64,000 nucleotides of DNA from Selaginella moellendorffii (taxonomy: Eukaryota > Streptophyta > Lycopodiopsida > Selaginellales > Selaginellaceae): positions 1,286,230 through 1,350,229 of the forward strand of contig NW_003314300.1 in NCBI RefSeq assembly GCF_000143415.4, in the 5' to 3' direction. Positions within the stretch are counted from its first letter, which is position 1. The number at the start of each line of letters is the position of its first letter. The notes beneath the pieces are model-generated. The model saw only the letters and a list, made by a program, of their open reading frames with translations, was not told the DNA's origin and searched no databases. This document shows positions 53,897 through 64,000 of this stretch, in pieces. The position numbers and the translations under genes were made by a program.

Positions 53897-53949
53897 AGCA
53901 TCGCAGCCTTTCTCACGTAACTCCCACGATTTTGATTCCTAGTAAAAGC

Positions 53950-54608
53950 GATCGAATACCATTGTTTCTTCACGATCTCGTCAGCATTGGGTAAGCGTCT
54001 CTATTCTTTCATCTCCAATACAGTTGTTCTTTTATTTGTCTAGGACGAATAGCAACTGTTTTCACTTTGAATCCAGACAGGTCTGTATCAAGGTTGAACT
54101 AGGGTTTGCATTGTCACTCTATTGCCTAGTGTACATATCAAAGGAATTGCAATATCAGTTGCAATATTTGGTATGCTCAACTCAAGCACCTTCGATTCCC
54201 ATCGGCTTTAGCTCTTTTGAGAAGATCTCAATTTTCCAAGTTGATAGTAAAGATGAGAGGGTTCCATGACCAAGAAAGTGGTGTGATCCACTTAATTATC
54301 TTGTGAAGATTAGTTCATGGGTAGGGAGAGTTTGGGGAGTGTGTTCTGGTGGGATGGAGGCAATACATGGCAAATACATGCCCATTAATAGCAAGCATAA
54401 ACCATGTTTGTGTGATATAAGCAATAATACAAGTTGTTTATACATGTTTGCCTATGAAGAAGAGGTTAAAGGTTTCAGTAATATGGCAAGTCAAGCATAC
54501 TCCTAATGAGCAAATACATGCCCTTTGACAATAGGAATAAGCTAGTTAAGTGACACATAATTGAACTAATAGAAGTTCAAAAGAACATAGCCCATGTGCT
54601 TGTTGTGA
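53950..54608. other. Transition from gene island to repeat region
   Basis: AT content rises; open frames (54024-54269, 54303-54506) resemble no family. This is the flank of the young LTR element. The empty site can be read as TGTGACTGAT joined to ATAACAAAC at 61890. Confidence 0.55.
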
Positions 54609-54613
54609 CTGAT

Positions 54614-55740
54614 TGTAGCGCACGTGGTTTTGACCCTTTATCCTATGGTGATTTACTAATGAAGCGGAACCTAAACCCTCTTTGTGCCACATGACAGATG
54701 CCACGTGTCACATGCCACGTGTCCATAGGAACCTGAGGTTCAGGGCCTTGGACCACTGAACGAAGGAACGGTGCCAAACTCCCAAGCATGGAGCTAAGGA
54801 GTGATGGAACCGAACCACGGAGCAACTCCTGAGCATAAAGCCCAAGGAGCGAAGGGACAGGGGCCCGGAGCGACTTGGAACAGTCCTAGAGTAACCAGCA
54901 TCCCAATGCCAAGACTAGCACGCAAAACGGAGCCAAACGGAGTCTGGCGCTATTTCGGCATACCGGTGGCCTAACGCAAGGATATGGGTACTCCACCAGC
55001 TAGCATGGAATGGAACTTGGGCTTAGACCCAAGCCAGACGCAGAACAAGGACAGGCACGCAAGCGGGAGCTAGACTATGCCTCAGGTTGGTCGGCCATGC
55101 CCGACCTACCCACTATCCCTACAATACATTTGGAACCCCCCACAGCCCCCCCCCCCCCCCCTCTTGAGGAACACACGCTTTGGGCTTTCACCCCAAGCCT
55201 CCCTTAGTATTAAGAGTTAGTCTCTGGGACAAGCTCGAAACTTACTAAATATGGAATGTCCCTAGATTGCGAATTTGGACATGGGACGAACACCATTGTA
55301 TTCAGGACGATCTCTACATTCCGTAGATATGCCAAATGAGCAAATCTGGACACTTTCCATAATTAGCATTTGGGACCGAAATGAGACTAACACAAAGGGC
55401 ATGATAGCAAGGGTGTTTGGCAGACACGGTAAGCTATCATCCGGCGATATTGAGGGACCAATCTCAATACGCGAGGGTTCTTGCCAAGCCAGTGCAAGAC
55501 AGAGCAAAAGAGAACTAAGAGCCAGGCCAAGTATGCTCAGCTAGAAACACATAGGAGTTCCTACCTTATGTCCATCTGGCTAAGTACAGGTGCTAAGCCC
55601 AGTAAACTAACACTTGAACAAGAGGGACTGATAAAGGGAACCAGCAATACCGACCTCCTGCCATCGTGGCAGTAAGGTAAGAGTGTCCGTAAGGACTAGC
55701 CGACAGGTAACTTTCGATACCCGAAGTCACATTCGCGACA
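54614..55740 (-). repeat. Left LTR of copy C (3' LTR by transcription)
   Basis: 1127 bp from TGTAGCGCACG to CATTCGCGACA. Compared with the right LTR it lacks one arm of a palindrome (near 54650-54660) and a 12-bp CATGTGTC-type repeat unit, and differs at roughly 15-20 single bases, nearly all C/T or G/A. It contains a run of 16-17 C at about 55146-55162 and two CCACGTGTC (ABRE/G-box-like) motifs at about 54711-54732. Confidence 0.93.
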
Positions 55741-58700
55741 CTCTCCCCCCCTAGGGAAGATCGACGTCCTCGTCGATGCATACTCGAGTCTAGAATACCG
55801 CCAAGGAAACAACTCCAGAAAAAGTTCACGGTACTCACACTATGTGAGAAATGCACCAACTTAAATGAGTTAGGGGGCAACCTCTTTGTCTAACGCGGAT
55901 GCGCTACCAGCTCAGACACCTTCCGGCCGTCGCCGACAAAGAAATGACCAACGGAGTCAACCACCCTTGCTGCTCTGGGAGTCACCCAGCTTACAAAAGT
56001 GTGATACGCCCCTGCCCGCAGGGACATAGAGAGAGAAGCTAAAGGCCCCAACCCTCCTGAGCAAAGAAACCAAACCCGTCGGTAAGGTTTAGATAGACTA
56101 CTGTAAACAGGCAGTTAGAGTTGTTTACACGGTCACGCCCTTTTAACGGAATAAGGAACATCGACAGAGAGGCGGGTTATGTGACCAGTCGACAGTAGCT
56201 ACCCCATGACTAGAGATTTCAACATGCACATGAAGTGCCGAAGCCAGTCTACCTATACTGACCCAAACTCAAAGATCAATAGATGGACAATATCAAAGTC
56301 ATAGACAATGATATCTTAGAGTCTTAATTATCAGTGAATAAATCTTATATTAGAACACAAATGTATTCCAAGTAAGTTATCATCTGATAAACCAGTATTA
56401 TAGTAGATAGGAACCACCAAGATCATCAAAATTGGTAAACACAGAATGCACCATCCAACAAAATTCAATAGCTAGTATATCATCAAGGAAACTCAATGAT
56501 GAAACTTAACTACCGAAGATGGCAGATAGTATTCCAAGTAACTTACTAAAGATAACTCATAGCACATAAAGGATCATCGACTAGCAAGCAAAATGCTCGC
56601 GAATGTATCACTCGAAGGAAATAACATTCGAATCTATCAAAGTGAACTCAAGCAATAATCAACAGAACAGAATGAATGTTCCATGGCTAACAAACACTCG
56701 TTCATGCCAACTATCACACTAGCCAATCTGAATAGACCCCGGTCAACAATACCAAGGAACCAGAGTTGCTCTAGCAAGTGTCAGCAACATCCTATCAATG
56801 TCTCAAACCCAAGAGACCAATCCAGAGCAAACCACAAAGAATATGTGGTATTGCGAAAAGCCAAAAGCTATCAAAGAGAACAACTAACCATCATGAAAGA
56901 TCATTAATCATCCCATCAAAAAGATATGCCAAATCATCGTCAAGCAAGAATCTACCATCCCGAAGAATAGCAAATAATTCCAGACCAACAATAATCAAGC
57001 AAAACTTTTGATAAGGATAATCAACTACCCTAGATGATAGTCAATCATCACCAATGATTGCCATATACAAATACCAACTTCAACATCGAAGCTAACAAGC
57101 CAAAATGCCTTCCCCAACAACTCTTAACAAATGGAACAATGAGCATAAAATTCAAAGAACTAAAAGCTCGAAGAAGCCTATAGCCAAGTCGTGCCTAGCA
57201 ATGATCACAAGTTTTGCATGAACTAACTTCAATGCTAAAGAAGAAATCATGGTGCAACCCACAATATCTTCCTCAACAGATCCATAAGCTAGACTTCATA
57301 ATGCCAAAGCTAATGAAGAGCATATCTGCATCAATCCAAAAGTTAAGCATAATGAAGCTATGCTTAACAAGTGATCACCAAACGATCCTCCATGAATCCA
57401 TCTATAGCAAAACGTAACTCACTTCATAACAAGCACAAGAAGAATCATCAAGGATCAATATATCCCAATTCAAATCCAACAAAGATTTGATCACTTCAAT
57501 ATTGATCACTAACTCTTCCACTTGTAGAGTTAGCATAGTTCACAACTGAATCACTTTTCAAGAAAAAGCCAAAGCTCAACCTCTACTAAATAATCTCGTC
57601 TAGAACACAACTAACTCAAACTTGCCACTCAATTCATTTGAACGTCAACATAGTTGCTAACTAGCAAATGCGCGAATGCTAATAACACAAAGCTATAACC
57701 AAATCATCAACACTATCTTCATTGAGAGCAATGAAACTCAATATCAATCCTAAGGATAGATATATCATCTCACCTGAATCTCAACATCAATAATATCAAT
57801 GACAAAGCATCACCTCAATGCCATCAACACCATAACAAAGCTAGAAGAAAGCAAGAGTGTATCACCACTCAAAGCTCTTTAGCAACCAAGCTAACCAAAG
57901 TCGGAGATACTTTACTCAGTATCCGAGACCAATTTCTCAACAATACTCAGGTACAGATAACACTTCCTCAAGGAGTGAATCACCACGTCCAAGACTCAAT
58001 GAAATCCAACACCACGGACTAAATGTAACCAAATGATATCAATAGAGGTAAAATTGAAATGCTAACATGGAAAAACCATGTAAGTCTAACGACGCAATCC
58101 TCCGCAACACCATCCGGTAAAGCAAGCCCATCACCGCTAAACTATCATCGAGTGAAGCAAGTATCAGAGGTCCTCGACGAAGTCTATAAGCAACCATTAG
58201 TCGCAAGGCAACCAACAATCACTTTTCAACTTACCTTCACAAGACCCAAACACTAACTTTTTGTCATCAAGTCATATACTTGTCCGACATGAACATAATA
58301 CCCCAGGTATGAAATAAAGGTTCATGGACAAGCATAAACTAAATGACTACTCGAATCCAACTCAACCGCGATAAGCTCACAAACACATCTAGTCAATAGC
58401 TCTGAGCATGCCTTGAAGAGGCTAGCTATGCATGATCAACACTCAGCCGAAACTAAAGTGAAGACCATGAGATGGATCTATATCAGTACACAACCTCCTC
58501 ATAGACAAAGCTACAGTACGGGTACTAACATCTCAAACTCAAACAACTAAGTTGAACATCACCATCCTTAGCCAAGGTGCAGGGCCACCAAGACCAAATC
58601 AAGATCAGTGAGAGTTCACTACTCTCATAGAGTCTTAACAAAATGCAAGGTGCAACCTGCCACCGAGCATAATGCTACAAAAGAAAGGCACAAGGGTCAC

Positions 58701-60738
58701 CCTTCTTAGAAAAGTGCAACGGCCACTTTTCTACACCAACTCTAGACTCTATCCAACTCAATTGCCTTAGCCCCAAAAGTCAGTATTCCTTTCGGGCTGC
58801 ATCATACAAACTACTTACCGAGGTCTAAGTTAACCGAAGTCAACTCCAACCCTTTCACTAGTTTGTACTGGCTTACGAAAACGGAAAGGTTTTCGGACAA
58901 AGTGATAACAGATCAGCCATTGGAAAAGTCTAAGAAAATTTGTGGAAAATTTTCCATCCTAGAGAAAGAATGACTTCAGTCCAAGAATGCAAACTTTCAA
59001 GACTCAACCAACTTCCTCCTACTTGACAACTTCACATAGGCTCACCTTAACACAAATTCTCTTGACCTATAGTATGCTTAAGCTTCGAACATCTTTTTTT
59101 TTTTTACCCATACTTCCGACATCCAACATCGATATCCGCAAAAATGCAAAATGAACATCCAAGGCTTGATCACGAAGACCACTTCTTTGGATATCCACAT
59201 TGCACTAACACTCTTTTTCAATCACCTTCAAGATACAATGTGAAGCCAAAACACTAACAAGAAAAATGACATAGAAGATCAAGCTTTAAGGAAAATTCCT
59301 CATCACTCGAATCAACAATGCCACTTCCACTAACACAAGTGCTAGCAATGTCAATGCCTCAACTGCACACCTTCTCCATCCAATAATCTACACCAAGTGC
59401 TAATGGAACAACTGACAAGCTATAGCAAATGAATGCTACAACCATTTTCCAACACCTTATGGGCAAACCCTCAAGGAACAAGGAACCAACTTAAGTTTTT
59501 AGCATAATGAATCACTATTGAGAATCTAGTCAAAGCTACTACAATGCTACTTCATGCAAGTAGACTAGCTTCACTATCAACCACTTTGGGGTTGATCATC
59601 GTTTAACCAAGCAACTTCGTAAACACATTGCTCATTATCACATGGATATGATATAAGTATCACAATGACTTAATCATCAATTGAGCAACACCACGAGCAA
59701 TGCCAATGTCATTACTTCAAAGGTTTATGTGACTATCAAGTGCCAACTCGATTCGACAAAATGCAACATAAATGCCACACTCCACCGATAGAGATTTACA
59801 ACACTGAACACCACCAACTTTTGTTCACAACACGGACAAGCTCATGCCACTCGCTTTTCGACCAAACTCAAAACTTAACCCAACACCAAGCTACTCAAGG
59901 AGCAATAGCAAGGTTCCCCGGAAAAGAATTGAGCATTGCAACCCAAGTTTTCCAATAGCAAGCCTAGACAAAATGGTATAGCACTTCACTGCTATCCATC
60001 TTATAACTCACCATTTGTAAGACCATCATTTCCAAGATGCATCAAGGTAATGACTCTTGATTGCATGATGTGAACACGAGCAATGAGTTAACACCTCATT
60101 GCGAATTATTTCCTCAAGAAAAGAAAATGATTTACGTGTTTGATCCTTCGTCCCCAACGACTCTCTTTTCGGTCTCATCTTTGACTAAACCTCAAGCTTG
60201 CTTTCGCACTGCTTTCAGTCCAATCCAAGAAAACTTTATGAGAGAGCACGACAATGACTACTTGAATCAATAGACTAATTTCTACAGTCTTGGTTGATTC
60301 ACTTGTAATCATGCCTAGGAAAGATCTACTAGTACCGTGCTAAATAGCTACGGACTAGCCTATTTGCCACTCATAGCAAACTCAGGGAAGGTTTACTTTC
60401 ACCCACGGTACATGGAACAACTCATGGAACCACCGATAGGCTAACATTAATCCTGCCAACTCAAAGTGTAACCTCGAGTTGCTAATGTGCCTCACACACG
60501 AGCCCAAGCGTAAACTCGTGCTAACAAAGCATCTCAAATCCATCTTATGAGCCCAAGAGCAAGCTCACATCATAAGGTACAACAAGGTAACCAAATCCAT
60601 ACCTAAGGAACAATTGCGAACCCTTTGCACCAAACGTGTACCCACTCGGATCATCGTTTTTATCTCTGCGTATGCAACGAGACTAGTTGCCCAATCTCAT
60701 TGTATAGTACTCGCTGAGACTCATCCTCTGATACCAAA
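55741..60738 (-). other. Non-coding interior of LTR element C
   Basis: 4998 bp. On the minus strand it begins with the primer-binding site (60725-60738) and ends with the polypurine tract (about 55741-55755). Copies A and B retain shortened versions of the same interior, so this non-coding form is the family's own body rather than a one-off loss of genes. No tRNA, gene or nested element seen. Confidence 0.8.
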
Positions 60739-61884
60739 TGTAGCGCACGTGGTTTTGACCCTTTATCCTATGATGATTTACCATAGGATAACACCACGAA
60801 GCGGAACCTAAACCCTCTTTGTGCCACATGACAGATGCCACGTGTCACATGCCACGTGTCCATGCCATGTGTCCATAGGAACCTGAGGTTCAGGGCCTTG
60901 GGCCACTGAACGAAGGAACGGTGCCAAACTCCCAAGCATGGAGCTAAGGAGTGATGGAACCGAACCACGGAGCAACTCCTGAGCATAAAGCCCAAGGAGC
61001 GAAGGGACAGGGGCCCGGAGCGACTTGGAACAGTCCTAGAGTAACCAGCATCCCAATGCCAGGACCAGCACGCAAAACGGAGCCAAACGGAGTCTGGCGC
61101 TATTTCGGCATACCGGTGGCCTAACGCAAGGATATGGGTACTCCACCAACTAGCATGGAATGGAACTTGGGCTTAGACCCAAGCCGGACGCAGAACAAGG
61201 ACAGGCATGCAAGCGGGAGCTAGACTATGCCTCAGGTTGGTCGGCCATGCCCGACCTACCCACTATCCCTACTATACATTTGGAACCCCCCACAGCCCGC
61301 CCCCCCCTTGAGGAACACACACTTTGGGCTTTCACCCCAAGCCTCCCTTAGTATTAGGAGTTAGTCTCTGGGACAAGCTCGAAACTTACTAAATATGGAA
61401 TGTCCCTAGATTGCGAATTTGGACATGGGACGAACACCATTGTATTCAGGACGATCTCTACATTCCGTAGATATGCCAAATGAGCAAATCTGGACACTTT
61501 CCATAATTAGCATTTGGGACTGAAATGAGACTAACACAAAGGGCATGATAGCGAGGGTGTTTGGCAGACACGGTAAGCTATCATCCGGCGATATTGAGGG
61601 ACCAATCTCAATACGCGAAGGTTCTTGCCAAGCCAGTGCAAGACAAAGCAAAAGAGAACTAAGAGCCAGGCCAAGTATGCTCAGCTAGAAACACATAGGA
61701 GTTCCTACCTTATGTCCATCTGGCTAAGTACAGGTGCTAAGCCCAGTAAACTAACACTTGAACAAGAGGGACTGATAAAGGGAACCAGCAATACCGACCT
61801 CCTGCCATCGTGGTAGTAAGGTAAGAGTGTCCGTAAGGACTAGCCGACAGGTAACTTTCGATACCCGAAGTCACATTCGCGACA
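60739..61884 (-). repeat. Right LTR of copy C (5' LTR by transcription)
   Basis: 1146 bp. It keeps a complete palindrome at 60764-60790 (arms TATCCTATG and CCATAGGATA) close to the LTR edge, also present in old copy A at about 3182-3207. Just inside lie three CACGTGT/CATGTGT-type repeats (60838-60874). It acts as promoter LTR for leftward transcription. Confidence 0.93.
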
Positions 61885-61889
61885 CTGAT

Positions 61890-62330
61890 ATAACAAACAA
61901 ATTTGTACTAGTGCTTGCCTCATGAAGGCATGGCTCATCCATACCTACCTAGAACGCCTTTGTCACGCTAACACCTGAGCCAGGTGGGAACATACTGTCG
62001 GGACAAAATCCTAGATGTCCCGACGGAATGGCCTCTATGCCACATAACCAATAATAGAAATTCTCCAAAAATGTATAAATCATATAAACTATATAGGTCT
62101 AATAGTAAAATCCTAAGGACAAAACACAAAACAAAACAATAAGACACTAAACTAACTCAATTAGATAATGAAGGGGTGCAATCCAATTAATTGACGCATG
62201 ATTGCACTAGATCAAGACCCCTCATGTCACCATAACTGTTGATACCCTGGCTTGTACTCCATTAAAATGTGCTAAATTGCATGTTTCCCACACAACTTGG
62301 ACCCCCATTGCTAACCAGACTGCCCATCTA
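61890..62330. other. Flank of element C, no gene
   Basis: No open frame or repeat recognised. A short inverted motif TGTCGGGACA (about 61997-62006) and TGTCCCGACGG (about 62018-62028) can pair. Possibly the 5' part of the downstream LINE relic. Confidence 0.45.
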
Positions 62331-62332
62331 GT

Positions 62333-63900
62333 GTGGCCCAGAGCCTCCCACACAAGGACCCTTATCTTTGCCCCTATCTCATCCTAGTGCACTCGAATCC
62401 CTCAGCTGGGATGTCCCCTCACCCCCTATCTATTTCTCATCGTCACAGATGCACTTGGGGCCTTTCTAGCTGTTGGAGGAGGGGTAAAAGGCCTAGTGCT
62501 CCCTGTAGAATGGCAATAACTTCTGGGGACAGAGAGGGTTAACCAGCTGGGTAGGGCATTTGCAGATGACACGACACTGTTTTTGCTCACCACATTAGAG
62601 AATCTAGATGTAGCTAGGGCCAAGTTGGAGGTCTTCAACCTTGCTGTAGGAGCAGCAATAAACTGGAACAAATCGATTGGGATCAACTGAGGGAAGCTGG
62701 GGATTGAAGGATGGGGACAAGCACTCAGCTTCCAATGGCTTCATCCGGGAGATGATGCAAGATACCTGTGCATCTAGGTAGGCACAAAGTTTAGTGCCAA
62801 GTTGTAGGACGACATCCTACTCAGGAGAATCAGCATGACCATCCAAAAGTGGGCCCTAAGGAAACTCAGAATCCTAGTGAGGATTGTGGTTGCTAAATGT
62901 GTAGTGCTGCCCAACATTTGGTACCACCTGGCAATTTGGCCTATTTTGGAGTCCACAATAAAGATGGTACACACATATGTCTGAAGAGGGGCGTTGGCCA
63001 TAGGATACATAATGGCAAAGGTTGTATGGTAGTCTACAGCTTGGCCATGAATCCTAGGAGGATTGGGTATCATTGACTTGAGTGACATGCCAAAGGTGAT
63101 GAGATACAAGTTTATACTCATGGGACTTTAGCCAGGTTGGCAATCATGGCATCTCATCTTCTGACAGAGCTTGGTGACAATTCACCCCAAGCATAATATG
63201 GCCCAGGTCTGGGAGGTAGATCCGGACCAATGCAGGTGGTCAAAGGAGGCAACTTGATCTAGGGTATCTATTAATTGTGGAGGACATTCCCATTGTCACA
63301 AGTCACCCCAAGAAGGGCAAAGGGCTGGCTCAACCAGCCCCTATTCTTCAATGCATTGTTTTGGATGGGGGACAACACACTAGACAAGGAGCCACACTAT
63401 ACCATTTGGAGAAAACTCCACTCTAATAGCTTCCAAACTTTGAAGGACCTCATAGGGGTGGTGGACAAAGACACTAGGACAACAATAAGATGGCTATAGG
63501 GTTTTGGCCTGTGGGAAAGATGAAACCTCCAAGTAGACATTTTATGACTCTTAAGGAAGGGGGCAAGTGGCCAAGACGTCACCTCAGAACAGGAGACTTC
63601 ATCATGGTGCAGAGGGACTCAAAGTGGGAGGAACAAATGTGGAGCAGTCCCTACTGGGTTCCTGGAACCAGGCTTTCACAGCCCCCACTCCTGCTTGGTC
63701 AAATGAGGATGTGGAGGTATGGTTTGTGATTTCACCAATGGACAATATAGGGCGACCCTTTAGAGTCACAAGAGAAGACATGCTTCTCCTTGCAAGAGAA
63801 GCACAGGTAATGCCACAGGTATCAGATGACGAGGTCAAAGGACAGATACAGGTTTTACATTAGACTCCCAAACAGCTTGATGTGGTAGAATTAGAAGCTG
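62333..63900 (+). mobile_element. Decayed LINE-like non-LTR reverse transcriptase
   Basis: Plus-strand pieces in several frames match plant L1-type LINE polymerases. LSPYLFLIVTDALGAF-like sequence lies at about 62420-62470. FADDTTLFLLTTLENLDVA lies at about 62560-62615, with the catalytic Asp pair intact, followed by AKLEVFNLAVGAAINWNKS (to about 62672). The thumb/connection region then has ISMTIQKWALRKLRILVRIV and VLPNIWYHLAIWPI (about 62830-62950), GGLGIIDLSDMPKVMRYKF (about 63055-63110) and a long C-terminal region to about 63863. Several stops and frameshifts. The 5' end (ORF1, endonuclease) was not found and the 3' end may lie beyond the window edge. Confidence 0.65.
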
Positions 63901-64000
63901 TCCTAGAAGGGGACAGACTACTGGTATAGTGGTAGTAGCAATTACTTGAGGATCTAGATTGGGATCCTGGTAGTAAGGAGAATGGATTTTTCTCATATGC

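Larger units (their letters stand above)
54609..61889 (-). mobile_element. Complete non-autonomous LTR retrotransposon, copy C
   Basis: The 7271-bp element (54614-61884) is bordered by a perfect 5-bp target-site duplication CTGAT (54609-54613 and 61885-61889). Two 1.1-kb LTRs start TG and end CA. On the minus strand the LTR at 60739-61884 is followed by TTTGGTATCAGAGG (primer-binding site for an initiator Met tRNA), and the other end has a polypurine tract CCCTAGGGGGGGAGAG just before the LTR at 54614-55740. The element is therefore transcribed leftwards. The 5-kb interior has no open frame above about 80 codons on either strand and no gag or pol similarity I can see. It resembles a LARD-type element that must borrow proteins from another retrotransposon. 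Identity of the LTRs and the intact duplication mean recent insertion. Confidence 0.93.

Noticed and set aside
55010-55675. Short open frames repeated in both LTRs of copy C (55010-55207 and 61160-61351, 55262-55507 and 61406-61651)
   Set aside because: Duplicated only because they lie in the LTRs; no family resemblance.
1-64000. Possible CRISPR arrays, operons, prophage or integrated viral genes
   Set aside because: No regularly spaced short repeats and no such genes; spliced genes, tRNAs and plant retroelements show a plant nuclear genome.

Overview
This is plant nuclear DNA, most likely from a lycophyte such as Selaginella moellendorffii. Three things point there: multi-exon genes with very short introns (mostly 50-70 nt), an intronless PLS-type PPR gene, and gene islands of moderate to high GC set between very AT-rich deserts full of decayed transposons. 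The species call is inference. Protein families were recognised by eye; no database search was run.

Layout. 1-15250 is a nest of decayed retroelements: two degenerate Ty3/gypsy coding remnants (gag at about 530-1140; gag, protease and reverse transcriptase at about 11370-13240) and several broken copies of one LTR family (A at 1286-6074, B at about 6075-8345, further pieces at 14150-15250). A 100-N assembly gap lies at 1919-2018. 15262-16440 is a broken KUP/HAK potassium-transporter gene. 16770-30879 is a gene island: a secreted EXPP1-like protein, an NAD+ (NDT-type) mitochondrial-family carrier, a PPR protein, and a 22-exon CH-domain kinesin-14 whose motor domain appears to be split by a U12-type AT-AC intron. 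30880-37800 is an extremely AT-rich desert with a decayed MULE-like transposase and, unexpectedly, an uninterrupted PLAT/LH2-domain exon. 37840-53900 is the second gene island: JINGUBANG-like WD40 protein, tRNA-Leu(UAA), a PP2C phosphatase, tRNA-Trp(CCA), a wall-associated receptor kinase, a 990-residue 2-oxoglutarate/Fe(II)-oxygenase-like protein, a plastid-type conserved protein, and a MULTIPOLAR SPINDLE 1 homologue. 54609-61889 is a complete, young LTR retrotransposon (copy C of the A/B family) with a perfect 5-bp target-site duplication but no coding interior. 62333-63900 is a decayed LINE-like reverse transcriptase.

The genes do not form one pathway. They are ordinary plant housekeeping, signalling and meiosis genes. 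The most informative signals are the non-autonomous LTR family, represented at several ages and decayed largely by C-to-T and G-to-A changes, the AT-AC intron, the PLAT exon preserved in the desert, two intergenic clusters of ACGT-core motifs, and a duplicated block abutting the assembly gap that looks like an assembly error or a very recent duplication. I found no CRISPR array, operon-like cassette or other clearly novel system.
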